This document shows positions 31,074 to 39,892 of a stretch of DNA of 64,000 nucleotides, piece after piece. The notes under the pieces are model-generated. The model saw only the letters and a program-made list of their open reading frames with translations. It ran no database searches and was not told the origin of the DNA. The stretch covers positions 1,798,001 through 1,862,000 of the forward strand of contig NZ_CP008747.1 of assembly GCF_000816085.1 (NCBI RefSeq), given 5' to 3'. Positions within the stretch are counted from its first letter, which is position 1, and each line of letters begins with the position of its first letter. Position numbers and translations under genes: made by a program. This DNA is from Staphylococcus hyicus. Its GTDB lineage: Bacteria > Bacillota > Bacilli > Staphylococcales > Staphylococcaceae.

Positions 31074-32422
31074 TCAGATTCACCTCTTCTTTCAGTTTTT
31101 ATCTTAGTGATATCATCAGATATGGATTGATTTTTAAACATTCTTATGAGTACGAAAGACGTTGAAAAGAGTAAGACGAAATATAATAAAGCAAATAATA
31201 GTGTGACAAATGGCAATCCACCAGCGGAGGTAGCCGCATCTTGTACTTTTAATATTCCTCTCACCATCCAAGGTTGACGTCCTAATTCTGTTAAAAACCA
31301 ACCAAATTCAATCGCAAGCATGCTCGCTGGTCCAGTTAAAAGTATGGCATACAACAACCATTTCTGATGAGGATTCCATTTTTTAACCCACAACGCTACA
31401 ACATACAATGCTGAAACGACGAAACAGAAAATGCCAAATATAACCATTAAATCAAAGAAATAATGTACGATGAGGGGTGGTAATTCATCTTTTGGAAATT
31501 CGTTAAGCCCTTTTACTTTCGTATCAAAACTTGAATCGGATAAAAAGCTTAAAGCGCCTGGGATACGAATGGCACCTTTCACTTCTTGGGTAGATTCATC
31601 TAACACACCAAATAACACTAAATCTGCTTTCGCTTCTGTATTGAAATGCCATTCATAAGCCGCCAATTTTTCAGGTTGTTCATGGTGTAAAAATTTTGCT
31701 GACAAATCACCTGCAAGCATCGAAAGCATTGAAAATATTAACCCTGCAATCATTGTTAATTTAAGGGCTTTTTGATGATACACTTTATCTTCTTGCACTT
31801 TGTTTTTTATAAGTTTAAAAGCTGCAATAGTCGCCAAAATAAATGCCATTGTCATCAAAGCTGTAGCAACGACATGGAAGGAACGGACAAAGAATGATGG
31901 ATTAAACATTGCTGCAATCGGATCGACATTTACCATTCTCCCATTTGAAATTTCCATCCCTGCAGGCATATTCATAAATGAATTCACTGAGGTAATAAAA
32001 AACGCTGAAAACGTTCCACCTATAATCACTGGAATACTAATGAAAAAATGTGTCCATTGGTTTTTAAAACGATTCCAAGTATATAGGTAAATACTCAAGA
32101 ATATCGCTTCAAAGAAAAACGCAAATGTTTCCATAAATAGTGGCAACGCAATCACATGTCCTCCAATACGCATAAATGTTGGCCACAATAGCGACAACTG
32201 AAGTCCAATGATGGTGCCTGTAACAACACCCACTGCAACTGTAATTGTATAACCTTTCGCCCACCTTTTGGCAAGTACCAAATACTTATCACTTTTTTTC
32301 TTAATCGCTAAAAATTCAGCTATTGCAAAAAATACTGGCATCCCCACGCCAATCGTTGCAAATATGATATGGACAGCAAGTGTCATCCCAGTTAAAAAAC
32401 GACTTAATTCTACTGCATCCAT
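31070..32422 (-). CDS. cydA: Cytochrome bd-type quinol oxidase subunit I
   Basis: 450-aa heme-bearing subunit. Family marks include the N-terminal LSRFLTGMTLAVHIIFATIGVGMP (His in helix 1), the PLFMETFAFFFEAIFLSIYLYTW helix with its conserved Glu residues, the GRQPWMVRG motif, and a short Q-loop, as in other Gram-positive CydA. The frame opens at 32449, but AAGGAG is 7 bp from the ATG at 32422. Upstream 32423-32656 is shared with the divergent glutaredoxin gene and probably carries redox control, though no clear Rex box was found. Confidence 0.94.
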   Translation of the reverse strand: MDAVELSRFLTGMTLAVHIIFATIGVGMPVFFAIAEFLAIKKKSDKYLVLAKRWAKGYTITVAVGVVTGTIIGLQLSLLWPTFMRIGGHVIALPLFMETFAFFFEAIFLSIYLYTWNRFKNQWTHFFISIPVIIGGTFSAFFITSVNSFMNMPAGMEISNGRMVNVDPIAAMFNPSFFVRSFHVVATALMTMAFILATIAAFKLIKNKVQEDKVYHQKALKLTMIAGLIFSMLSMLAGDLSAKFLHHEQPEKLAAYEWHFNTEAKADLVLFGVLDESTQEVKGAIRIPGALSFLSDSSFDTKVKGLNEFPKDELPPLIVHYFFDLMVIFGIFCFVVSALYVVALWVKKWNPHQKWLLYAILLTGPASMLAIEFGWFLTELGRQPWMVRGILKVQDAATSAGGLPFVTLLFALLYFVLLFSTSFVLIRMFKNQSISDDITKIKTERRGESE

Positions 32423-32656
32423 TTCATCACTCCTTTTATCTTTTTCCAAAGCAACTTAAATTATACTGAGGCCTGAATTGAAACAGAATGTGAATGCTTA
32501 TATAATGAGTGACAATTTTTTGACATGACGCAAAGTTGCCATAATTTTTCATTTGACTTAATTTAAATCGTTACCAAAACTTAAATTTCAAACGATAATA
32601 CGTCGTGTGTGCTAGAATAATTGGGTAGTGAAAATAGATTAAAGGAAGGTTTGAAG

Positions 32657-32884
32657 ATGCCAAATATCATTATTTATACGCAAAATGATTGCCCACCTTG
32701 CACTTTTGTTAAAAATTATTTAAAGGAAAAAGAAGTCGTATTTGAGGAACGTAATATAAAAAATCCAACATATCGTCAAGAAATGCTTGATTTAGATGCT
32801 TTTGCAACACCTTTCATTCTTATTGACAATGAACCCATGTATCAAGTTGATATGGATAAACTGAATCAAATGTTGTCATTATAA
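32657..32884 (+). CDS. Glutaredoxin-like protein (NrdH type)
   Basis: 75-aa thioredoxin-fold protein with redox site CPPC at residues 12-15 and the cis-proline loop ATPF. Size resembles NrdH/YosR-type glutaredoxins that reduce ribonucleotide reductase or other disulfides via thioredoxin reductase; the target is unknown. AAAGGAAGG is 7 bp from the ATG at 32657, so the upstream extension to 32621 is rejected. An extended -10 (TGCTAGAAT, about 32610-32618) lies just upstream. Divergent from cydA. Confidence 0.9.
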   Translation: MPNIIIYTQNDCPPCTFVKNYLKEKEVVFEERNIKNPTYRQEMLDLDAFATPFILIDNEPMYQVDMDKLNQMLSL

Positions 32885-32889
32885 CAACA

Positions 32890-32923
32890 CAAGGGTGTAT
32901 GACATTGTTGTCATACACCCTTG
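32890..32923. terminator. Bidirectional terminator
   Basis: Perfect 15-bp stem CAAGGGTGTATGACA/TGTCATACACCCTTG with a 4-nt loop, between convergent glutaredoxin and ptsI. Confidence 0.9.
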
Positions 32924-32938
32924 TAGTACATTCTTAAA

Positions 32939-34660
32939 CTATGCTTTTGACGTATACGCGTGAACAAGTGATACCACTTCATCCACCGTAGCACATTGAA
33001 TCGCTTTGTCTGCCAATTGTTGCATTTCTGTCTGACTTAATTGTTTAATTTGACGACGCGCTTTAAGAATAGATGTCGCACTCATTGAGAACTCATCTAA
33101 ACCTAATCCTAATAATAGTGGGATTGCAGTTTCGTCACCAGCCATCTCACCACACATACCTGTCCATTTGCCTTCTTTGTGAGAAGCTTCAATGACTTGT
33201 TTAACAAGTCTTAAAATAGCAGGGTTATATGGTTGGTAAAGATAAGATACTCGTTCAGACATACGGTCAGCTGCCATTGTGTATTGAATTAAGTCATTCG
33301 TACCGATACTAAAGAAATCCACTTCTTTCGCAAATACATCTGCAAGTGCTGCAGTAGAAGGAATTTCCACCATAATACCAAGTTCGATATCATCGCTTAC
33401 AGATACACCTTCATTTTCTAGATTTGCTTTTTCTTCTAATAATAATGCTTTTGCATCTCGGAATTCTTGTACGGTTGCAACCATTGGGAACATGATGTTT
33501 AGTTTCCCATACGTAGACGCACGTAATAATGCACGTAGTTGAGGACGGAAAATATCTGGTTGATCTAAACATAACCGAATCGCACGATATCCTAGAAATG
33601 GATTCATTTCTTCTGGTAAGTTTAAATATGGTAATTCTTTGTCACCACCAATATCTAACGTACGAACCACAACACGTTTGCCTTTCATTTCTTCAAGAAC
33701 TTTTTTATAAGCTTCGAACTGTTCGTCTTCAGTTGGCATCGAATCGCGTCCCATATATAAGAACTCGGTACGATATAAACCAATACCTTCAGCACCATTA
33801 TCTTTTACACCTTCTAAATCATTTGGTGTACCAATGTTTGCTGCAAGCTCAACATGTTGACCATCAAGTGTTTTTGACGCTTCATCGCGCAATTTTTTTA
33901 ATTCTTCACGGTCATCAAAGAAAGATTGACGCTTTTGTTGATAAGCTTTAAGTTCGTCGTCAGTTGGGTTAACAATGACATCTCCAGTTAAACCATCCAC
34001 AATCATCATGTCGCCTTGTTTAACATTAGAAGTAATCGTTTTAGTCCCAACAACTGCTGGAATTTCAAGTGAACGACTCATAATTGCGGAATGTGACGTA
34101 CGTCCACCAATATTCGTTACAAACCCTTGTACATATTGTTTGTTTAATTGTGCTGTATCAGAAGGTGTCAAATCATGCCCTACAATCACAACACTTTCAT
34201 CAATAATACTTGGGTTAGGAAGTTCTACACCTAAAATATGTGCTAAGACACGTTTAGAAACATCACGAATATCTGCAGCACGTTCTTTCATGTAAGCGTT
34301 ATCCATCGATTCAAATATCACAATAAAGTTTTGAGTGATTTCAGTTAACGCATGTGCTGCACTTGCTTTCTCATCACGAATTTTAGCTTCGATCGGTTGA
34401 ATTAATTCTGGATCGTCTAAAACAAGTAAATGTGCATCAAAAATAGCCGCTTTATCTGGTCCTAATTGTTCCTCGGCATTATTTCTAATTTTTGTTAATT
34501 CAATTTTAGAGTTTTTTAAAGCTTCATTAAATTTAAGCACTTCTGCTTCAATATCGTTTGTCGTGGTTTCAGAGAAACTCAAATCTGGTTCGATGAGCAT
34601 ATAGGCTTTGGCAATTGCGACACCGTCAGATGCTGCAATACCTTTCATGATTTCAGACAT
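32939..34660 (-). CDS. ptsI: PTS enzyme I
   Basis: 573-aa phosphoenolpyruvate-protein phosphotransferase, cytosolic; passes phosphate from PEP to HPr. Phosphorylated His190 in [16 protein letters not shown]-binding barrel with [15 protein letters not shown] and the C-terminal [10 protein letters not shown]. Overlaps the ptsH stop by 1 bp at its start, forming the usual ptsHI operon. Confidence 0.97.
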   Translation of the reverse strand: MSEIMKGIAASDGVAIAKAYMLIEPDLSFSETTTNDIEAEVLKFNEALKNSKIELTKIRNNAEEQLGPDKAAIFDAHLLVLDDPELIQPIEAKIRDEKASAAHALTEITQNFIVIFESMDNAYMKERAADIRDVSKRVLAHILGVELPNPSIIDESVVIVGHDLTPSDTAQLNKQYVQGFVTNIGGRTSHSAIMSRSLEIPAVVGTKTITSNVKQGDMMIVDGLTGDVIVNPTDDELKAYQQKRQSFFDDREELKKLRDEASKTLDGQHVELAANIGTPNDLEGVKDNGAEGIGLYRTEFLYMGRDSMPTEDEQFEAYKKVLEEMKGKRVVVRTLDIGGDKELPYLNLPEEMNPFLGYRAIRLCLDQPDIFRPQLRALLRASTYGKLNIMFPMVATVQEFRDAKALLLEEKANLENEGVSVSDDIELGIMVEIPSTAALADVFAKEVDFFSIGTNDLIQYTMAADRMSERVSYLYQPYNPAILRLVKQVIEASHKEGKWTGMCGEMAGDETAIPLLLGLGLDEFSMSATSILKARRQIKQLSQTEMQQLADKAIQCATVDEVVSLVHAYTSKA

Positions 34661-34926
34661 TATTTTGTTAAACCTTCTTTTGATAAGACTTCAGAAATAG
34701 CTTGAATTGCTTCTTTTTCATCGCTACCATCTGCGTAGATTGTAATTTCAGCGTCTTTACCCACACCTAAGCTCATAACACCCATGATTGATTTTAAGTT
34801 AACTTTTTTCGCATTGTATTCTAATTGAATATCAGAATCAAACTTTGAAGCAGTTTGAACTAACATTGTCGCCGGGCGCGCGTGAATTCCTGTTTCGTCA
34901 ATAATTACATATGATTGTTGTTCCAT
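34660..34926 (-). CDS. ptsH: Phosphocarrier protein HPr
   Basis: 88-aa PTS carrier. His15 (GIHARPAT), phosphorylated by enzyme I, and Ser46 (LKSIMGVMS), the HPr kinase site linking to CcpA-mediated catabolite repression, are both present. First gene of ptsHI, behind its own promoter. Confidence 0.97.
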   Translation of the reverse strand: MEQQSYVIIDETGIHARPATMLVQTASKFDSDIQLEYNAKKVNLKSIMGVMSLGVGKDAEITIYADGSDEKEAIQAISEVLSKEGLTK

Positions 34927-34997
34927 CTTTTATCTTACTCCTTCTATTCCATAAATTCATTAGCATAAATTTATTTTTAAATTAGCTACTTAGCATT

Positions 34998-35026
34998 ACA
35001 TTACCAAAAAGTACATTTATTTTCAA
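34998..35026 (-). promoter_or_regulatory. Promoter of ptsHI
   Basis: On the minus strand TTGAAA (35021-35026), 17-bp spacer ending in TGG (extended -10 TGn), and TAATGT (34998-35003), about 70 bp before the ptsH start. Confidence 0.6.
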
Positions 35027-35083
35027 TTCGAAAATAGTTGTCATGATACGTTTTCTCTTGCTTTTCAACAATTTTTCGTCAAT

Positions 35084-35614
35084 TCAGATTAGGGACTTTA
35101 CAACATTTTCGCATTTTTGAATATGTTCTTTACCGACTTTCATCATAAAATAGTAACTAATTGATGCAGATACCGCTTGACCTACTAAAGGAAACCAGCG
35201 TGTTTGTTTCGCCGCTGTTCGTTTAGCTACGTCGCGTATAACAATGCGCAAGATGCCTTTAGATACTTTTTTACCTATTAATTGGCTACCTTGCAAGCCA
35301 GCAGCTATCTTGATGCGGTTTTTCATATCATCGGTCATTTTATTCACTTGTTTATGATCTAAGCCATAAATTTTATTGACATCTTCTATGATATCTTTCA
35401 TTAGCTTTATATCTACCCCTACATCGAATCCCGGAATAGGTATAACCGTAGCACCTGAAGACACCAATGCTTTTTTCTTAATGACTGATTCTGCGTATTG
35501 ACGTCTTTTTTCGATTTCAGCTTCTGTTTTCGGTAATGCATCCTTCACTTTAATTTCATCAATATGCATCACTTTATTACCCATTTTTCGCGTCATTTTA
35601 TCTTTTAAACCCAT
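35084..35614 (-). CDS. DUF697-like membrane-associated protein
   Basis: 176 aa. Short polar N-terminus, then a VIKKKALVSSGATVIPIPGFDVGVDIKLMKDII segment typical of DUF697/YcjF-like proteins, a middle IAAGLQGSQLIGKKVSKGILRIV and a hydrophobic stretch WFPLVGQAVSASISYYFMMKVG near the end. Function unknown; related domains are attached to GTPases elsewhere. AAAGGTGG precedes the ATG at 35614, while the frame runs to 35632. Same strand as, and 48 bp after, the methyltransferase gene, so co-transcription is possible. Confidence 0.65.
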   Translation of the reverse strand: MGLKDKMTRKMGNKVMHIDEIKVKDALPKTEAEIEKRRQYAESVIKKKALVSSGATVIPIPGFDVGVDIKLMKDIIEDVNKIYGLDHKQVNKMTDDMKNRIKIAAGLQGSQLIGKKVSKGILRIVIRDVAKRTAAKQTRWFPLVGQAVSASISYYFMMKVGKEHIQKCENVVKSLI

Positions 35615-35662
35615 AACTAGGCCACCTTTCAACGATATAATAACTATATATACCCTTTTTTA

Positions 35663-36841
35663 TCATGCCTTATGCTGTAATGTAACAAATATAACTTTTA
35701 AATATTTAGAAGGTTTATAATGTGAATGTGTTTTAAAATCTTTAGGTAATCCCATCACTTCGTCCAATTGATAGGAAACATTCGCTTGATTTAAAGTTGT
35801 TTTAATCGTATTTTTGAATGCGTTGAGCGTGTACATACTATGATTGGTGCTTAATATCAATGTACCGCCTGGATTGAGTATCTTTAAGGCGTTTTGAATT
35901 AATAAGCCATAATCTTTCGTAACAGAAAAGGTCTTCTTTTTGTTTCTAGCAAAGCTTGGTGGATCAATGACAATTGTATCGTACGTATAACCATGTCGTT
36001 CCGCATATTTATAATAATCAAACGTGTCCATGACATAAATAGATTGTGAACTAGGGTCAATGCCATTAATACCGAAATTTTCTTCTGTAAGTTGTCGTGA
36101 ACGATTCGCTAGGTCTACACTTGTCGTTTGTGCCCCATTCGTAGCGGCGATGACAGAAAATGCACCCGTGTAACTAAATAAATTCAAGACCCGTTTGCCA
36201 TGACTATAATAATCTCGTAATTTTTTTCTTACTTCTTTTTGGTCTAAAAATATTCCCGTCATCGGGCCATCATCTAAGTGCACATTATAAAAAGTAAAAT
36301 TTTCTTCAATAATAATTGGAAATTGTGGTTTTTCGCCTAACACCCAACCACTTTTAATTTCATCATTTTTAAAACGTGTTTTTTCATAAACAGATTTAAA
36401 TGTAAAGATGGCTTGTATTGCTTCTAAAATATCGGCTCTAAATTGATAAATGCCTTCAGAATACCATTGAACTAAAAGATGGCCATCATAATAATCGATT
36501 GTAAGTCCCCCTACACCATCACCTTCGCCATTAAACAGTCTGAAGGCATTCGTTCCTTCGATGTGATAATAATACGCACGCACATCATGTGCTTGTTGAA
36601 ATAATGTTTTGAAGAATAACGTGTTAATCGCTGTTTCACTATCATAAGATAAAATCCAACCTAATCCTTTATGTTGGCGCCCCACATAACATGTTGCGAT
36701 AAATTCACCTTTTGATGATTTTAATTGGAAAAGGTCTCCTTCATTCAAACGGTCACTTTTAAAAATATCTGTTTCCACTATTAAAGGATACTGATTGAAA
36801 TATTTTTCTTCTTTCCCTTTATTTAAAATTGCTATTTTCAT
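35663..36841 (-). CDS. Class I rRNA methyltransferase (RlmI/YwbD-like)
   Basis: 392-aa SAM-dependent 23S rRNA cytosine-C5 methyltransferase type protein. N-terminal PUA-like domain (about 1-75), then a methyltransferase domain with SAM loop VLNLFSYTGAFSVIAA, acidic SVDLANRS and the catalytic-region DPPSFARNKK. Target base cannot be confirmed by sequence alone. In S. aureus an equivalent gene lies between auxA and the ptsHI side genes, as here. Confidence 0.85.
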   Translation of the reverse strand: MKIAILNKGKEEKYFNQYPLIVETDIFKSDRLNEGDLFQLKSSKGEFIATCYVGRQHKGLGWILSYDSETAINTLFFKTLFQQAHDVRAYYYHIEGTNAFRLFNGEGDGVGGLTIDYYDGHLLVQWYSEGIYQFRADILEAIQAIFTFKSVYEKTRFKNDEIKSGWVLGEKPQFPIIIEENFTFYNVHLDDGPMTGIFLDQKEVRKKLRDYYSHGKRVLNLFSYTGAFSVIAATNGAQTTSVDLANRSRQLTEENFGINGIDPSSQSIYVMDTFDYYKYAERHGYTYDTIVIDPPSFARNKKKTFSVTKDYGLLIQNALKILNPGGTLILSTNHSMYTLNAFKNTIKTTLNQANVSYQLDEVMGLPKDFKTHSHYKPSKYLKVIFVTLQHKA

Positions 36842-36982
36842 AATGTCAGCCTTTCTTTTATAGCATTTATTTTAGTTTAACATGAATCAAAGGAATCATT
36901 GAAAGTCTTTTTATTGGGGTTCAATTCAAATTATCAGAAAAGAAAACATCAAAATCTATAATCAAAGCAAATTAAATCAAAT

Positions 36983-37016
36983 AAACAGGATGAGACATTT
37001 CAGTCTCATCCTGTTT
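36983..37016 (-). terminator. Terminator of auxA
   Basis: Perfect 14-bp stem AAACAGGATGAGAC/GTCTCATCCTGTTT with a 6-nt loop; TTTGATTT context follows on the minus strand. Confidence 0.75.
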
Positions 37017-37027
37017 CAACACCCTCA

Positions 37028-38368
37028 TTATACGTGATTTTCATGATTTTCAATTTTTTCAGGTGACGGTTGGCGTAATTGGAATACAAAAGCCACAATT
37101 GCTGGTATTAACATTAAAACTAAAATTGGTGTAATAAAAATAGATAACATCAATCCGTGAATCAAAATTACGATATATTCTGTTAATAACTTGAAGAACA
37201 GAATGCTTATCATAAACAATTTTAAGTAATAATGACTACCTTTCATCATATTTGTAACGGATGTCCATATAAATATCGTCACAATTAATAGTAATAAGAA
37301 TAAGCTTACCCATTCATAGACATATTGTGTCTGTGATAGTTGCCAATCACCTGATAAAAATAATCCGTTGCGGTTTTTAAATTCTACTAAAATGAAGAAA
37401 AATAACACAACCCCGCATGCAATGGATACGTATTCTCTTCTCAACCATTTAGGTCGATGTAAGAACGATGGAATGTCATCTTCTTCTAACGTTGCCCAAC
37501 TCAACCATTTGTCTTTAAAGGCTTCACGTTTACGTCTAAGTTTTTCGATATCAATGCTGCGACGTGTGCGATATGAAAAGTCTCGCGTAAGTTCATTTGT
37601 ACGATCTTGGATATCTTTGAAGTGGTATTTTGATTGTCCCGCAAAACTATATTTTTTACTACGAGAATAAGGATTTTCTTCTCCTGTGATTTCTTCTTGC
37701 GTCATAGGTAATGCTCGACGTAAAAATAAAAAGTTCCAAATCGCCATTTGTCCAAGCAACCATAATATTACGAAAAACGTGTTAATACTTAATACATCTA
37801 TAGGCGCAACTTGTCGTTCCTCTATTCGACTATAAAGTGCCAGTTGCCCAATGATATAACAAAGACCATAACTTATGATAATCCATAGATAATGCTTTTT
37901 ACGATTTAACGGATTAAGTTCATCTTTGTACGTGATATATCCAATATGTATTAAGAATGGAAAAACAAAAACAAAAGCTACAATACCGTAAACTTGTGAC
38001 ATGAATATTAACGTTAAGACAAAATAAATAATACCAATTAATAAAAACAGTATTGAAATATCATAATCAAAACGTGTTGTGTTTGTTAGCGTTCTCCCGA
38101 TAAAAATCATAAAAAGACCAAATAATAAGATGATAATGCCACTCACTAAAGGTATTTCACCAATATAATTACTCATAACGCGAATAATTTCATTAAAAAA
38201 AGCCATAATAAAGTCCCACAAGTTCTCAATGTGAATCGCTGGCTTTTTATGTGCACTGAATTGGTGAATAAGTGGAATATTAAGGAAAATAATAACACTT
38301 AATAAAATAGAAACTGCACCGATGATGTAACTGTAGATCACTTCGGTGTATTTATTAAACAAAGACAT
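37028..38368 (-). CDS. auxA: Membrane protein, likely AuxA (lipoteichoic acid stability factor)
   Basis: 446-aa polytopic protein: about six helices in residues 12-225, a large charged cytoplasmic loop (about 235-300, with SRSKKYSFAGQSKYHFKDIQDR and a KLRRKREAFKDKW helix) and about four more helices. In S. aureus the gene at this position, between the methyltransferase and ykoE, is auxA, described as an auxiliary factor for beta-lactam resistance that stabilises lipoteichoic acid. Identification rests on synteny and size. GAGGTGAAGCGG precedes the ATG at 38368; the frame extends to 38434 without a better start. Confidence 0.72.
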   Translation of the reverse strand: MSLFNKYTEVIYSYIIGAVSILLSVIIFLNIPLIHQFSAHKKPAIHIENLWDFIMAFFNEIIRVMSNYIGEIPLVSGIIILLFGLFMIFIGRTLTNTTRFDYDISILFLLIGIIYFVLTLIFMSQVYGIVAFVFVFPFLIHIGYITYKDELNPLNRKKHYLWIIISYGLCYIIGQLALYSRIEERQVAPIDVLSINTFFVILWLLGQMAIWNFLFLRRALPMTQEEITGEENPYSRSKKYSFAGQSKYHFKDIQDRTNELTRDFSYRTRRSIDIEKLRRKREAFKDKWLSWATLEEDDIPSFLHRPKWLRREYVSIACGVVLFFFILVEFKNRNGLFLSGDWQLSQTQYVYEWVSLFLLLLIVTIFIWTSVTNMMKGSHYYLKLFMISILFFKLLTEYIVILIHGLMLSIFITPILVLMLIPAIVAFVFQLRQPSPEKIENHENHV

Positions 38369-38691
38369 CCGCTTCACCTCACAATTATTATATACGAAGA
38401 CGCAGTACATGTCTTTATAAAAAACAAATCTCATTCTTAAGATGGAGAGACGTAAAACGTTGTAAATACACGCATTTTTCAGTTTTTATAAAAAAATGTT
38501 AATCATACTGCTTTCACTATATTTATTTATATTATCTTTTTAAACACGATTAAAACATACTTTATTCATAAGATTAACGCATTTATTTATTATACCAAAA
38601 GTTACATTTGTTTGTTACCCTTCTTTAAATGTTTAATAAATAAATATGTGGGAATTCTTAGAAGTAGATAACATAAAAGGAGAGATGTTAT
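38369..38691. other. Divergent region between auxA and the 43-aa gene
   Basis: 323 bp, very AT-rich, no supported gene. Contains the auxA upstream region and the sigma-B-like promoter at 38631-38655. Confidence 0.6.
38631..38655 (+). promoter_or_regulatory. Sigma-B-type promoter
   Basis: GTTTAA (38631-38636), 13-bp spacer, GGGAAT (38650-38655). This fits the staphylococcal sigma-B pattern GTTTAA-N12-15-GGGTAT with one mismatch, 37 bp before the start of the small gene at 38692. Confidence 0.7.
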
Positions 38692-38823
38692 ATGTCTAAA
38701 GAAGAAATCAAAAAAGCAGCAGAAAATGCTAAAGATAAAGAGCAAGAATTAAAAGATAAAAAAGATGATGCTAAAGATGGTGCTGAAAAAACGAAAGATG
38801 ATATTCAAAGCTCTTTTGAATAA
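38692..38823 (+). CDS. Small highly charged protein (43 aa), probably stress-induced
   Basis: 43 aa, almost entirely Lys, Glu, Asp and Ala in helix-friendly order (SKEEIKKAAENAKDKEQEL near the N-terminus), no hydrophobic core. It resembles small CsbD/LEA-like stress proteins in composition but I cannot assign a family. AAAGGAGAG is 7 bp before the ATG; a sigma-B-like promoter lies upstream and a terminator 30 bp downstream, so it is a complete monocistronic unit and likely real despite its size. Confidence 0.75.
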   Translation: MSKEEIKKAAENAKDKEQELKDKKDDAKDGAEKTKDDIQSSFE

Positions 38824-38853
38824 CGCATCCATTCATTAGCTGAATCGATTTAT

Positions 38854-38888
38854 GGGGTCAGACAGTATATGTTCTGGCTCCTTTTTTA
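38854..38888 (+). terminator. Terminator of the 43-aa gene
   Basis: GGGGTCAGA (38854-38862) pairs with TCTGGCTCC (38873-38881) including two G-T pairs, followed by six to seven T. Confidence 0.8.
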
Positions 38889-39031
38889 TTACCTGTAGTT
38901 TATTATGCATTCTTACACTTTTTCGCATATCATTGATTAAATTAGCGTGTCTCAAAATACATTCAATTACCATTCAAACCTTATAACCAGCACTTTTCGT
39001 CAACGTTTAATCCACCATTTGTTTCCACGCA

Positions 39032-39060
39032 TTGACATTTAGTGACGTCGGGTGTATAGT
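39032..39060 (+). promoter_or_regulatory. Promoter of the TPP-controlled ykoEDC transcript
   Basis: Consensus TTGACA (39032-39037), exactly 17 bp, TATAGT (39055-39060). The octamer AGTGACGT occurs at 39041-39048 in the spacer and again at 39058-39065 across the -10, 17 bp apart. Confidence 0.8.
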
Positions 39061-39081
39061 GACGTTAATCAATTCAATAAA

Positions 39082-39171
39082 CACACACTAGGGGTGTGCA
39101 AACTGAGATGAGGTCATCACCTCAAACCCTTTGAACCTGAACTAGATGATACTAGCGTAGGGAAGTGTGAA
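39082..39171 (+). ncRNA. TPP riboswitch (THI element)
   Basis: Aptamer closed by P1 CACACT (39084-39089)/AGTGTG (39164-39169). Diagnostic TPP-binding stretches are present: GGGGTG, CTGAGATGAGG with the P3 stem, ACCCTTTGAACCTGA, and ACTAGCGTAGGGAAG. It senses thiamine pyrophosphate and controls the downstream transporter operon through the terminator at 39246-39276. Confidence 0.95.
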
Positions 39172-39245
39172 GATAGACTCTAAATGATTCACAATACGTC
39201 TGTTGTTTGTGACCTTTCATTTGGTGTTTTATTTACACGCTCACG

Positions 39246-39276
39246 CACAGTACCTTGTTTAGGTGCTGTGTTTTTG
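39246..39276 (+). terminator. Riboswitch-controlled terminator
   Basis: CACAGTACC (39246-39254) pairs with GGTGCTGTG (39262-39270; one G-T pair), then five T. It lies between the TPP aptamer and the ykoE ribosome-binding site, so TPP binding is expected to cause premature termination. Confidence 0.85.
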
Positions 39277-39295
39277 TATATATAGGAGGATGTTT

Positions 39296-39880
39296 ATGCG
39301 TTCAAAACGAAAAGGTTTAACATTATCTGACATATTAGTTACAGTGTTAATCTCTGTCATTTTTGCTGTTATTTATAATCTTTGGTGGGTGGCATACTAT
39401 ACCGTTCAACCTCTCGGCTTACATCTTGATCAATTGATGTATGGCATGTGGTTTGCAGCTTCTGTTGTGGCCTACCTTATCGTTCCGAAAATGGGGATTG
39501 CTTTAATCGCTGAATTTGCAGCAGGTGCAGGAGAAACAATTATTATGGGCCGTTTTGATATTCCTACGATTATTTATGCCCTACTTCAAGGTTTAGCATG
39601 TGAAATTGTTTTTGCGATTTTTAAATATCAATCACGTGCATTTATGGTAAGTGTTTTAGCAGGGATGGCAGCAGCCATTATTAGTTTTCCAGTTGATTGG
39701 TATTATGGCTATTTAAATGAAGTTGCCGCTTGGAATTTAATTTTACTTATTATATTCCGTTTACTCAGTGGTGCTGTTTTAGCAGGGGTATTTCCTTATT
39801 ATCTTGTGAAAGCATTAGACAAAACAGGTGTTACCAAACTATTCCGCCCTGCTTCTAAAGAAGATTATGATGCATTATAA
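39296..39880 (+). CDS. ykoE: ECF transporter substrate-binding (S) component YkoE
   Basis: 194-aa integral membrane protein (about five to six helices) of the YkoE family, the vitamin-binding component for thiamine or its hydroxymethylpyrimidine precursor. Features: LSDILVTVLISVIFAVIYNLWW at the start, AEFAAGAGETIIMG in the middle. Under TPP-riboswitch control, which supports the substrate. AGGAGG is 6 bp from the ATG at 39296; ATG at 39290 is too close. Followed 12 bp later by the ATPase gene. Confidence 0.92.
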   Translation: MRSKRKGLTLSDILVTVLISVIFAVIYNLWWVAYYTVQPLGLHLDQLMYGMWFAASVVAYLIVPKMGIALIAEFAAGAGETIIMGRFDIPTIIYALLQGLACEIVFAIFKYQSRAFMVSVLAGMAAAIISFPVDWYYGYLNEVAAWNLILLIIFRLLSGAVLAGVFPYYLVKALDKTGVTKLFRPASKEDYDAL

Positions 39881-39892
39881 GGAGCATTCATC

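Noticed and set aside
32423..32656. Rex operator between cydA and the glutaredoxin gene
   Set aside because: A TGTGA...TGACA arrangement is present, but the spacing is about 13 bp instead of the 6 bp of TTGTGA-N6-TCACAA, so it was not called.
33529..33951. 140-aa open frame on the + strand
   Set aside because: Lies antisense inside ptsI, no ribosome-binding site, low-complexity His/Leu/Tyr composition; a shadow frame.
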